From NCBI RefSeq assembly GCF_019334725.1, contig NZ_CP079818.1, forward strand, positions 1,426,001 to 1,490,000: a stretch of DNA of 64,000 nt. The letters are read 5' to 3'. Positions 26,428 through 34,651 of this stretch are shown here, one piece after another. The number at the start of each line of letters is the position of its first letter. The first letter of the stretch is position 1. This stretch comes from Neisseria perflava. GTDB lineage: Bacteria; Pseudomonadota; Gammaproteobacteria; Burkholderiales; Neisseriaceae. Below the pieces are notes generated by a model, which ran no database searches, was not told where the DNA came from, and was given only the letters and a program-made list of their open reading frames with translations. Position numbers and translations under genes: made by a program.

Positions 26428-27644
26428 GAGACCTTTGCAAAATTCCCCAAAATCCCCTAAATTCCCACAAAGACATTTAGGGGATTTCCCATGAGCACCT
26501 TCTTCCAGCAAACCGCCCAAGCCATGATTGCCAAACACATCGACCGCTTCCCACTATTGAAGTTGGATCAGGTGATTGATTGGCAGCCGATCGAACAATA
26601 CCTGAATCGTCAAAGAACCCGTTACCTTAGAGACCACCGAGGGCGTCCCGCCTATCCCCTGTTGTCCATGTTCAAAGCCGTCCTGCTCGGACAATGGCAC
26701 AGCCTCTCCGATCCCGAGCTCGAACACAGCCTCATCACCCGCATCGACTTCAACCTGTTTTGCCGCTTTGACGAACTGAGCATCCCCGATTACAGCACCC
26801 TATGCCGCTACCGCAACTGGCTGGCGCAAGACGACACCCTGCCCGAATTGCTGGAATTGATTAACCGACAACTGACCGAAAAAGGCCTAAAAGTAGAGAA
26901 AGCATCCGCCGCCGTCATTGACACCACCATTATTCAGACCGCCGGCAGCAAACAGCGCCAGGCCATAGAAGTCGATGACGAAGGACAAGTCAGCGGCCAA
27001 ACCACACCGAGTAAAGACAGCGATGCCCGTTGGATAAAGAAAAACGGGTTATACAGACTCGGTTACAAACAACATACCCGTACCGATGCGGAAGGCTATA
27101 TTGAGAAACTGCACATTACCCCCGCCAATGCCCATGAGTGCAAACACCTGTCGCCTTTGTTGGAAGGACTGCCCAAAGGTACGACCGTCTATGCCGATAA
27201 AGGCTATGACAGTAAGGAAAACCGGCAACATCTGAAAGAGCGTCGACTGCAGGACGGCATTATGCGCAAAGCACACCGTAACCATCCGCTGACGGAAACG
27301 CAAACCAAACGTAACCGGTATTTGTCGAAGACCCGTTATGTGGTCGAACAGAGCTTCGGTACGCTGCACCGTAAATTCCGCTATGTGCGGGCAGCCTACT
27401 TCGGACTGAGCAAAGTGAGTGCACAAAGCCATCTGAAGGTGATGTGTTTGAACCTATTGAAAGCCGCCAACAGGCTAAGTGCGCCTGTTGCCGCCTAAAA
27501 GGCGGCCGGATGCCTGATTATCAGGTATCCAAGGGGGATTAAGGGGGTATTTGAGTAGAATCAGTGGATATTTGAAATGAAAACAGCCGAAAACCTGTGT
27601 TAGGTTTCGGCCGTCGGGTAAAAGGGAGTTTTTGCAAAGGTCTC
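26428..27644 (+). mobile_element. IS1106-like insertion sequence (IS5 family), copy 1
   Basis: About 1.2 kb bounded by inverted GAGACCTTTGCAAAA (26428) and TTTTTGCAAAGGTCTC (ending 27644), containing one transposase gene. No obvious target duplication flanks it (left ...CAAATA, right AGTCTA...), which fits a deletion or recombination at this end of the parAB island. Confidence 0.85.
26491..27498 (+). CDS. IS5-family transposase, copy 1
   Basis: 335 aa, full length. A DDE transposase of the IS5/IS1106 group: an N-terminal DUF772-type domain (YPLLSMFKAVLLGQWHSLSD, SIPDYSTLCRYRNWLAQDD), a first acidic residue in AAVIDTTIIQTAGSKQRQ, a second in TTVYADKGYDSKENRQHL, and the YREK-like block RYVVEQSFGTLHRKFRY carrying the Glu. 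The start follows GGGGATTTCCC. It is nearly identical to the copy at 49460 but in the opposite orientation. Confidence 0.95.
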   Translation: MSTFFQQTAQAMIAKHIDRFPLLKLDQVIDWQPIEQYLNRQRTRYLRDHRGRPAYPLLSMFKAVLLGQWHSLSDPELEHSLITRIDFNLFCRFDELSIPDYSTLCRYRNWLAQDDTLPELLELINRQLTEKGLKVEKASAAVIDTTIIQTAGSKQRQAIEVDDEGQVSGQTTPSKDSDARWIKKNGLYRLGYKQHTRTDAEGYIEKLHITPANAHECKHLSPLLEGLPKGTTVYADKGYDSKENRQHLKERRLQDGIMRKAHRNHPLTETQTKRNRYLSKTRYVVEQSFGTLHRKFRYVRAAYFGLSKVSAQSHLKVMCLNLLKAANRLSAPVAA

Positions 27645-27718
27645 AGTCTATGAATTGGGTTGTAATCGTAAACCTAAGAGATATCTAAAGACTTACAAGT
27701 GCTATTTTTTGAAAAAGA

Positions 27719-27752
27719 AAAAGTCAAGCAGACTCAGATGCTTGACCTTTTA
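27719..27752 (+). terminator. Rho-independent terminator upstream of the giant gene
   Basis: AAGTCAAGC, a 10-nt loop and GCTTGACCTTTT form a hairpin followed by T residues, between the IS end and the giant ORF. It probably terminated a gene now lost through the IS insertion, and insulates the giant gene from read-through. Confidence 0.7.
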
Positions 27753-27770
27753 ATTCCTCAGAGTTAATCT

Positions 27771-27814
27771 GTATTGTGTAACGCTACACAGTATTGGCGT
27801 ATCGTTAGTGTTAC
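27771..27814 (+). promoter_or_regulatory. Candidate operator of the HigA-like HTH
   Basis: TGTGTA-ACGC-TACACA is an inverted repeat at 27775-27790, embedded in two GTATTG direct repeats (27771 and 27791) spaced 20 bp apart. It lies 50-90 bp upstream of the giant gene, whose N-terminus is a HigA-like DNA-binding domain, so autoregulation is likely. This is inferred from position and symmetry only. Confidence 0.5.
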
Positions 27815-27864
27815 AAAATATACGCAGAAATGCATTTGATAAACCCTTAAATAAGGAACTAAAA

Positions 27865-30800
27865 ATGATTGTAAAACATCCTGGCTTAAGAATCAAAGAA
27901 GAGTTATTACCTAAAGGAATGACGGTAACAGAAGCTGCAAAATTGCTAGCAATTGGTCGACCTGCACTATCTAATTTCTTGAATGGTAAAGCAATGTTGT
28001 CACCTAACATGGCTCAGCGGTTATCAAAGACCTTTAACTTCCCATTAGATCAATTAATGCAATGGCAGGCTGAGTATGAAGATGCTCTAATTCAACAAAC
28101 TGAAGCTCCTGCAACTCATATTTATGCTCCTCCTTTTTTAGATATAAAAGCAAATGATATTGAAAATTGGGTCAATACTTGCGAAATTTCATCAAGATCA
28201 CGTTTATCTGTTTTTTTGAGAACACTGATCCACTCAACGAGCGAAAAAATAACTCAAATTGATTTTCCTGGAAATGATGATTCACAACGACCTGGCTGGG
28301 ATGGTTGGATTGAGTCAAATGAAGCAACTCCGTGGATTCCTGATGGTAATTCAGGCTGGGAATTTGGTGTTAATAAAGATATTAAGGCCAAAGCTGATAG
28401 TGATTTTGATAAAAGCCTTAAGGCTCACCTTTCAGATTCTAAAAATATAACATTTATTTTTGTAACACCTCGTCGCTGGCCTGGAAAAAATAAATGGGTT
28501 CAGCAAAAGAAAGCTCTTAATAAATGGAAAGATGTCAGAGCATATGATGCAAGCGATCTTGAACAGTGGCTAGCTCAGTCATTACCAGCACAAAGTTGGC
28601 TGGCAAATGAAGCAAAATTGCCTACACAAAATGTAGATTCCTTAGATAGTGTATGGCAAGAATGGGCAAATGTGTGTAATCCAAGTTTAAATACGTCTTT
28701 CTTTAACAAATTAATTAAAGTATATGAAGAAAAGATTTTGGATTATTTATCCAAACCGCCCCAAAAACCTTTTTACATTGCAGCTGATTCTAAAATCGAA
28801 GCAATGGCATTTTTGTCCGCCCTGTTTTCAGATAAAAAATTTATTTCTTATAGAGATAATTGTCTAGTATTTAAAGAAGAGAATGTCCTTTCTCGTCTTG
28901 CTCAAGGCTCTAAGAGTTTTATTGCAATTACTGATAATAAAAACGTCGAAAAAGAGCTGGCTCAATATTCGCAAAAGATTCATGCCTTTGTTGTTTACCC
29001 TAAAAATACTCTAATACAAAATATTGATCTAAAACTTGAAATTTTAGATTCAGTAACTTTTCTTCATTCATTAGAAGAAATGGGGTATTCCTATGATACA
29101 GCACAAGAATTGGCAAAAAAATCCGGTTATTCATTAACAGTCCTGCGACGACAGCTGTCAAAGAATGAGGCTATTCATAAGCCTGAATGGGTAGATAGTC
29201 ATAATCAAGTTCTTATTCCATTTCTATTTGCTGGAGGATGGGACAGTTCTAATCAATATGACATTTCTATCCTAGAAGCTTTATCAAAAAATTTACCGTA
29301 TGAGTCTTTAGAACAAGAGTTTCAAGTAAGCTTGCTTCTTAATGACTCTCCCGTTTGGGCAGTAGACTCACATAGAGGAGTAGTATCAAAAATCGATTTG
29401 TTATTTGCTATTGCACCCTACATTACTAAAGCAGATTTAGAGCGCTTCTTTGACAGCGCTAAATTAGTTTTAGGAGAAGATAATCCTGCCTTAGATTTGC
29501 CTAAAGATCAGCAATGGCAAGCTAATATATATGATAAAAAGCGTCAGCATTCTAAAGGCTTGAGAGATAGTATAGGGGAGATGCTTATTTTATTGGCTGT
29601 TCATGGTAATGAATTATTTAAAAATAGATTAGCTTTTAATTGTGAGGAAGCAGTAAATAAACTCGTGGAAGAATTATTCTCTCCACTTAACTTAAGAGTA
29701 TTGCTTGCACAAGCATCTGATTTCTCAGTGTATGCAGAAGCGAGCCCAAAAGTATTTTTAAGTATTATAGAAAACGATTTGAAAACTGATAAGCAATTCT
29801 TAGAGCTAATGCAACCTGTTTCTACTGATATTTTCTCTTCACCTAAGTATACTGATTTGTTGTGGGCATTAGAGAAATTAGCTTGGGATAAATTAACAGT
29901 TGCTAGAGTGGTAAAAATTTTGGCTCAATTAAGTCAAGAGGAAATCACTGATAATTATAGCAACAAACCTTTTAATTCATTATCTGGAGTTTTTAGAGCT
30001 TGGTTACCTGCTACAAATATCAATACGCAAGAACGTATTCAATTATTAAAAGAGTTAGTTAGAAAATTTCCAGATATCGGTTGGCGAATTTGTATTAGCC
30101 AATTTCCAAGTACATCTGCTCAAACAGCATTTCCAGCTAGTAAATGTATTTGGAGGAATAATTGTGCTCAAAATACAGTAACTGAACAAGATGTTTATGA
30201 TTTCTGGAATGCCTCAGTAGAAATAGCATTAACTTGGGCAAGTCATACATTTGAACAATTACTTGATTTAGTCAATCATATTCATGGTTTAACACCTAAA
30301 CAGCAAAATAAAATTTGGTTTCTTATTAAAGATTGGGCATTAAACCAAGCTACAGAATCTGAGAAAATTACCATGCGAGAAAAACTTCGCACGACTATTT
30401 TATCTAAAAGAGCTAAAAGAGATTCTAATAGAATTATGTTTACGGAATTGGGCAAGCAGACATATGCAGCATTAGAACCCAAAGAACTAATAGATAAATA
30501 TTTCTGGTTATTTAGATCTCATTGGGTAGATTACTCTACTGATGAGATAGAAGATGATCCAAATATGAATTTTGAAGAAAGAGAAGGAATTATTAACCAA
30601 AATCGTGTTGTCGCGTTAAAAGAAATTTTACAAGAAAAAGGACTTTCAGGAATTCTAGAATTATCTTTAAAAGGAGATTGCGCAAGTACGATAGGTTTTC
30701 TTCTAAGACGTTTTGTATTTTCATCAGATGAGGAGTCAGTACAATTAATTAAATTGGCTCTGGAGTCTTTTAAAAAAGATGCTCACATTAATTATAAGAA

Positions 30801-31905
30801 CATTATTCGGGGATTGTTATCCGAAAGTGATGATAACACCTCTTTATTTGAAACCCTTTCTGGGTATTTAGATGATTCTGGTAAAGTACAAGTATACTTA
30901 CAGGCACCTTTTGATTCACAGGTATGGAGCTTGGTTGAGTCTCTAGAGAAACATTACCAACAAGAATATTGGGAGCAAATTGTTCCATCATATTGTCAGA
31001 ATATAAATGAAGCTGAAAATGCCGTAAGATGTCTGCTGTCAGCAAACAGACCTCAAACTGCTTTTTTATATATTAGTTTTAATCTAAAAAAAATATCTCC
31101 TAAAGTTATTTTTGAGATTTTAACAGCAATGCTTTTACCAACAGCAAAAAATGAAAATAATCCACCAGATAGTTATCGGTTAGGAGATGCATTTTCTCAA
31201 ATTTCTGATTGTGAAACTTTGAGCTTAGAACAAAAGGCGAATTTAGAATTTTCCTACATAGTGGCTTTAGCACCTTATGGAAGAAAAAGTGAAAATTGTT
31301 CAATCAAAAGTTTAGAAAGATATTTAGAAGAACATCCTGAATTTTTCGTTCAACTTATCTCAAAACTTTATAAAAGAGATGATGGATTAGAAGATGAAAA
31401 TGAGGCTGTTAACACGCAATTAGTTAAATATTACCGGTATACTTTAAATGCCTTAAGCCACATACCGGGCGAAGATAATTTAGGAAAAATTAATCCCGAA
31501 AAGCTTGAAGGATGGGTAAAACAAGCAATTAACCTTGCTGAAAAGCATGGACGTAGAAATATCGTTGAATATTTTATTGGTAAGTTATTAGGCCATTGCC
31601 AAAATGGAGAAGATGGGATTTGGCCTTGTGAAGGTGTACGTGATTTAGTTGAAGATATACATTCTAAAAATATGATTGAAGGAATGTATATAGAAAAACG
31701 TAATAGCAGGGGAGTTACAAGTCGTTCATTTGGTGATGGTGGTGCTCAAGAATGGAGAATATTCGAACAATATCAAGATTGGCGTAGACAATTAGCTATT
31801 ACTCATCCGTTTGTGGCCGATGAGTTACTTGGTCAGTTGGCTAAGTCTTATAAAAATGAAGCTGAAATGTGGGATAATGAGCATCGATTAGATATGCATT
31901 TATGA
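27865..31905 (+). CDS. Giant HTH-nuclease-like-helical repeat protein (candidate defence protein)
   Basis: 1346 aa from the ATG at 27865 (ATAAGGAAC upstream); a GTG at 27808 is an alternative start. Residues 5-75 are a HigA/XRE helix-turn-helix (GMTVTEAAKLLAIGRPALSN then FLNGKAMLSPNMAQRL). Residues about 95-245 look like a restriction-endonuclease-type domain: RPGWDGWIES (Asp 146), GWEFGVNKDIKAKA (Glu 166) and FVTPRRWPGKNKWVQQKKA. Residues 300 onward are long, mostly helical, with no convincing Walker A motif, although PFYIAADSKIEAMAFLSA sits where a degenerate P-loop might be. The C-terminus carries GGAQEWRIFEQYQDWRRQ followed by Ala/Glu-rich helices. The gene is strikingly AT-rich beside its neighbours and stands alone between an IS and a DUS terminator. 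The overall plan resembles large anti-phage STAND-like sensors; this is inference. Confidence 0.8.
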   Translation: MIVKHPGLRIKEELLPKGMTVTEAAKLLAIGRPALSNFLNGKAMLSPNMAQRLSKTFNFPLDQLMQWQAEYEDALIQQTEAPATHIYAPPFLDIKANDIENWVNTCEISSRSRLSVFLRTLIHSTSEKITQIDFPGNDDSQRPGWDGWIESNEATPWIPDGNSGWEFGVNKDIKAKADSDFDKSLKAHLSDSKNITFIFVTPRRWPGKNKWVQQKKALNKWKDVRAYDASDLEQWLAQSLPAQSWLANEAKLPTQNVDSLDSVWQEWANVCNPSLNTSFFNKLIKVYEEKILDYLSKPPQKPFYIAADSKIEAMAFLSALFSDKKFISYRDNCLVFKEENVLSRLAQGSKSFIAITDNKNVEKELAQYSQKIHAFVVYPKNTLIQNIDLKLEILDSVTFLHSLEEMGYSYDTAQELAKKSGYSLTVLRRQLSKNEAIHKPEWVDSHNQVLIPFLFAGGWDSSNQYDISILEALSKNLPYESLEQEFQVSLLLNDSPVWAVDSHRGVVSKIDLLFAIAPYITKADLERFFDSAKLVLGEDNPALDLPKDQQWQANIYDKKRQHSKGLRDSIGEMLILLAVHGNELFKNRLAFNCEEAVNKLVEELFSPLNLRVLLAQASDFSVYAEASPKVFLSIIENDLKTDKQFLELMQPVSTDIFSSPKYTDLLWALEKLAWDKLTVARVVKILAQLSQEEITDNYSNKPFNSLSGVFRAWLPATNINTQERIQLLKELVRKFPDIGWRICISQFPSTSAQTAFPASKCIWRNNCAQNTVTEQDVYDFWNASVEIALTWASHTFEQLLDLVNHIHGLTPKQQNKIWFLIKDWALNQATESEKITMREKLRTTILSKRAKRDSNRIMFTELGKQTYAALEPKELIDKYFWLFRSHWVDYSTDEIEDDPNMNFEEREGIINQNRVVALKEILQEKGLSGILELSLKGDCASTIGFLLRRFVFSSDEESVQLIKLALESFKKDAHINYKNIIRGLLSESDDNTSLFETLSGYLDDSGKVQVYLQAPFDSQVWSLVESLEKHYQQEYWEQIVPSYCQNINEAENAVRCLLSANRPQTAFLYISFNLKKISPKVIFEILTAMLLPTAKNENNPPDSYRLGDAFSQISDCETLSLEQKANLEFSYIVALAPYGRKSENCSIKSLERYLEEHPEFFVQLISKLYKRDDGLEDENEAVNTQLVKYYRYTLNALSHIPGEDNLGKINPEKLEGWVKQAINLAEKHGRRNIVEYFIGKLLGHCQNGEDGIWPCEGVRDLVEDIHSKNMIEGMYIEKRNSRGVTSRSFGDGGAQEWRIFEQYQDWRRQLAITHPFVADELLGQLAKSYKNEAEMWDNEHRLDMHL

Positions 31906-31949
31906 TGAATTAGGGATATCTAGGCGTTTGTGCAGCTAACTTTATATGG

Positions 31950-31986
31950 AAGGCCGTCTGAATACTAAATTTCAGATGGCTTTTTC
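31950..31986 (+). terminator. DUS-pair terminator after the giant gene
   Basis: AAGGCCGTCTGAA and TTTCAGATGGCTTTTT form a hairpin with one mismatch and a T tail. It marks the junction between the AT-rich island and the Pasteurellaceae-like segment. Confidence 0.75.
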
Positions 31987-31992
31987 GTGTAA

Positions 31993-32001
31993 AAGTGCGG
32001 T
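31993..32001 (+). other. Haemophilus-type uptake signal (USS)
   Basis: AAGTGCGGT, the perfect 9-bp Haemophilus influenzae uptake core, is followed by CAAAATTTT and further A/T runs as in the extended Pasteurellaceae USS. It is out of place in a Neisseria genome and suggests this segment came from Haemophilus. Confidence 0.65.
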
Positions 32002-32088
32002 CAAAATTTTAGATATTTTTCATGATTGTTAATTTAATAAGATTCCTAAACCTATAAGACGATTATTTTCTATCTAATTGGAGATTGA

Positions 32089-32460
32089 ATGATGAAAAAA
32101 TTATTTACAGCAGTACTTTCTGCGGCAGCGATTGCTGTACCGTTTTTGGCTTCTGCGAATACTGCACCACAAACAGAACAAAGCGCAGTACAACCAGAAA
32201 AAGCAAAAAGTGTTTGGATTGATGTACGTTCAGCCGAGGAATTTAACGCAGGTCATTTACAAGATGCCGTGAATATTCCGCACGATCAAATCCTTGCACG
32301 TATTCAAGCGGTTAGCCCAGATAAAACTGCGCCCGTTAATCTCTATTGCCGCAGTGGTCGTCGTGTAGAAACCGCATTGACCGAGTTGAAAAATGCTGGC
32401 TACACCAATGTGACCAACCATGGTGGATATGAAGATTTGGTGAAAAAAGGATTGAAATAA
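32089..32460 (+). CDS. Periplasmic rhodanese-like (PspE-type) sulfurtransferase
   Basis: 123 aa. A signal peptide (KKLFTAVLSAAAIAVPFLAS, cleavage after ASA) precedes a single rhodanese domain with IDVRSAEEFNAGHLQDAVNI and the active-site loop LYCRSGRRVETA, where the Cys accepts sulfane sulfur. Size and layout match PspE/GlpE-like single-domain rhodaneses exported to the periplasm. TTGGAGATTGA precedes the tandem ATG. It has its own terminator. A Haemophilus-type uptake signal 90 bp upstream suggests foreign origin. Confidence 0.9.
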   Translation: MMKKLFTAVLSAAAIAVPFLASANTAPQTEQSAVQPEKAKSVWIDVRSAEEFNAGHLQDAVNIPHDQILARIQAVSPDKTAPVNLYCRSGRRVETALTELKNAGYTNVTNHGGYEDLVKKGLK

Positions 32461-32478
32461 ATATCACATCTTTAAAAA

Positions 32479-32516
32479 CAAAAATCCCCTCGCATAAAGC
32501 GTTAGGGGATTTTTTA
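32479..32516. terminator. Hairpin terminator between rhodanese and SDR genes
   Basis: AAAAATCCCCT, a loop and AGGGGATTTTTT form a strong hairpin between convergent genes. It is not built from DUS, unlike most terminators in the window, in keeping with a non-neisserial origin. Confidence 0.85.
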
Positions 32517-32527
32517 TGATAAAGAAA

Positions 32528-33304
32528 TTATTTCTTCTCCATCGCCATTTGCGACATTTTTAGTACCAAATGGCGTGGTAGGAACGGAATGATCCAATCC
32601 AACATAAAACGCAGTTTTCCTTCGTTAAATGCCACCAATTCGCCGCGCATTATCGCCTTGTGGCCATACTGTGCCACGGATTGCGCAGATTTTGCGTTAT
32701 CCCAGGCGGCCACGCCCTGCAAATTGCCTGCAGCCACAAAGCCCGTTGCCACTGCGCCCGGGCAAAGTGCCGTAACTGTCACACCACTTACAGACACTTC
32801 CTGTGCTACGGCTTGACTGAATGAAGTTACGAAAGCTTTGGTGGCGTAGTACACTGCCTGATTAGGGACGGGCATAAATGATGCGGTGGACGAAACATTC
32901 AAAATTCTGCCTGACTGTTGCGCTAACATGGACGGCAGATACAGTCGGGTTAACGACATCAGCGCGATAATATTCACTTGCACCATATGCATTTCATCTG
33001 CCAAATCCCGCTCGGCAAACTTGCCATGCCCGCCCAAACCTGCATTGTTGATCAGATAATCGACTTGAATACCTAACGCCTGGGTTTGCTCAAAAATGCG
33101 TTCGGCAGCATTAGATTCTGCTAAATCGATAGCAATAACGTACGCTTTAATACCGAATTGTGCGGTCAATTCTTCGGCAATTTTATTTAACTTGTCTTGG
33201 GAGCGTGCGACCAAAACCACATTGTCGCCTTGCTGTGCGTGAATTTTTGCCAATTCCAAACCAATGCCGCTCGATGCGCCTGTAATGAGTGCTGTTTTTA
33301 CCAT
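32528..33304 (-). CDS. Short-chain dehydrogenase/reductase
   Basis: 258 aa. Classical SDR fold: cofactor motif TALITGASSGIGLELAK, NNAG in DYLINNAGLGGHGKFAE, catalytic Ser in LNVSSTASFMP and the YxxxK pair in QAVYYATKAFVTSF. An Arg/Lys-bearing region after the glycine motif (LVARSQDKLNK) suggests NADP preference. The substrate is unknown. It is divergent from the AraC-family gene with only 79 bp between starts, so that regulator probably controls it. Confidence 0.92.
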   Translation of the reverse strand: MVKTALITGASSGIGLELAKIHAQQGDNVVLVARSQDKLNKIAEELTAQFGIKAYVIAIDLAESNAAERIFEQTQALGIQVDYLINNAGLGGHGKFAERDLADEMHMVQVNIIALMSLTRLYLPSMLAQQSGRILNVSSTASFMPVPNQAVYYATKAFVTSFSQAVAQEVSVSGVTVTALCPGAVATGFVAAGNLQGVAAWDNAKSAQSVAQYGHKAIMRGELVAFNEGKLRFMLDWIIPFLPRHLVLKMSQMAMEKK

Positions 33305-33383
33305 TTTGTTTACCTCTTGTTTAATTTATGGTGGTATTTTATGGTATAATTTTGTTGAATTAAAAGTAAAAAATGGCTTATTT

Positions 33384-34250
33384 ATGGTAAAAAACAAACC
33401 TTTTATCCAAAATATCACATCGGAAGACGAAATCGGTCTGGAAATTTGCACTGCACAAGTGTTTTACCAAAGTGAAACAGCAGCAGATGCAGCCATTAAA
33501 ACCCAACTTGAGCAACAACACCGCTTTGAATATTTTGTGTGGATTTGGGTGCAACAGGGAGAATGTCGGCACATTTTGGACTTTGCCGAGATGGTACAGC
33601 AAACAGGCGAATGGCTGCTGATTCGCCCTAAGCAAATTCACCATTTTACAGGTGTGGCAGACTGGGACGGATGGGGAATGTCCTTTGCGCCACAAATACT
33701 GACCTCCAATATTTCGGACAAGTTGAGACAACTGCCATCCCAAGGCAAGGTGGCGCCGCAACACGTGCCTTTGCTCACCCAGATGATGCATACCCTCTCT
33801 GATTTACGCTATGCGGACGATTTGGCGCAATCGGCAAAAGCCGAGCTGGTACAGCAGCAACTCGGTGTATTTTTAACTTGGCTGTCGTCGGTGTATTCGC
33901 CGCAAAACGCCCTGCCCGACCTCCCAAAGCAGCGTTGGCAGGCATTTTGTGCGTTGCTGGAAACGCATTTTTCCACACAGCACCAACTGGCGTTTTACGC
34001 TGATGCGCTTTCATGTCACGAAAAAACACTGAACCAAACCTGCCGACAATATGCGGGGCTAACAGCAAAACAGTTCATTAATCAAAGAATTTTATTGGAA
34101 AGCAAGCGATTGTTGGCTTATACGAAAGTGTCCGTCAAAGAAATCGCGTGGCAACTCGGCTTTGAAGAGGCTACGCATTTCGGCAAATTTTTTAAGAAAG
34201 AAATGCAGAAAACACCGTTGGCATTTCGCAAGGAATTTCAGCAGTCGTAG
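33384..34250 (+). CDS. AraC-family transcriptional regulator
   Basis: 288 aa from the ATG at 33384. The N-terminal half is a cupin-like sensor domain (FVWIWVQQGECRHILDF ... LIRPKQIHHFTGVADWDG). The C-terminal 90 residues hold the two AraC helix-turn-helix motifs: QLAFYADALSCHEKTLNQTC and VSVKEIAWQLGFEEATHFGK, ending with FFKKEMQKTPLAFRKEF. It is divergent from the SDR gene at 32528, the likely target. The intergenic region is very A/T-rich. Base composition and neighbours match a segment transferred from Pasteurellaceae. Confidence 0.92.
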   Translation: MVKNKPFIQNITSEDEIGLEICTAQVFYQSETAADAAIKTQLEQQHRFEYFVWIWVQQGECRHILDFAEMVQQTGEWLLIRPKQIHHFTGVADWDGWGMSFAPQILTSNISDKLRQLPSQGKVAPQHVPLLTQMMHTLSDLRYADDLAQSAKAELVQQQLGVFLTWLSSVYSPQNALPDLPKQRWQAFCALLETHFSTQHQLAFYADALSCHEKTLNQTCRQYAGLTAKQFINQRILLESKRLLAYTKVSVKEIAWQLGFEEATHFGKFFKKEMQKTPLAFRKEFQQS

Positions 34251-34314
34251 CCTAGTTTCAATAAAGCTGCCGTTGATATTCAATGTATTTAAAGTCAATG
34301 ATGATTCAAATATA

Positions 34315-34345
34315 AAAGGCCGTCTGAAGAATTTCAGACGACCTT
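34315..34345 (+). terminator. DUS-pair terminator after the AraC gene
   Basis: AAGGCCGTCTGAA and TTTCAGACGACCTT in inverted orientation, mixing the two DUS dialects in one hairpin. Confidence 0.7.
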
Positions 34346-34385
34346 CTCTTTATCAATATCCATGAAACCAATTCAGACCACTGTT

Positions 34386-34604
34386 TTATTCTAAAGGCGT
34401 CACTTGGCCTACACATTTAATGCCCAAGATACGCGGAAACTGGACAGACAGCGATTTGCCTTCGCGTGTGAAAATCTCGGAATGGTTGATGCCGAAGCCT
34501 TTGATTTTTACCAGTGACCAACTCTCTTTGATATCAGGTGTTGGCACGTCTTGATAAATCAGTTGCTCTGGACCGCCGGCTTGATAGATTTTTACGGCTT
34601 TCAT
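34386..34604 (-). pseudogene. N-terminal stub of a zinc-type alcohol dehydrogenase/quinone oxidoreductase
   Basis: 72 codons resembling the first quarter of an MDR-family oxidoreductase of more than 300 aa: MKAVKIYQAGGPEQLIYQDV, FGINHSEIFTREGKS, FPRILGIKCVGQV. The frame then stops, with no Rossmann domain downstream. It is a truncated remnant, probably from rearrangement at the edge of the transferred segment. The AGGGAGG ribosome-binding site before the ATG is still good, so a short peptide could be made. Confidence 0.8.
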
Positions 34605-34651
34605 AATACCTCCCTAAGAATCTGATGCTTTCAGGTAGCCTACTGCCAATT

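Noticed and set aside
28780..28830. Walker A motif in the giant protein
   Set aside because: The segment PFYIAADSKIEAMAFLSA lacks the G-x4-GK-S/T pattern; no other P-loop was found, so ATPase activity is not claimed.
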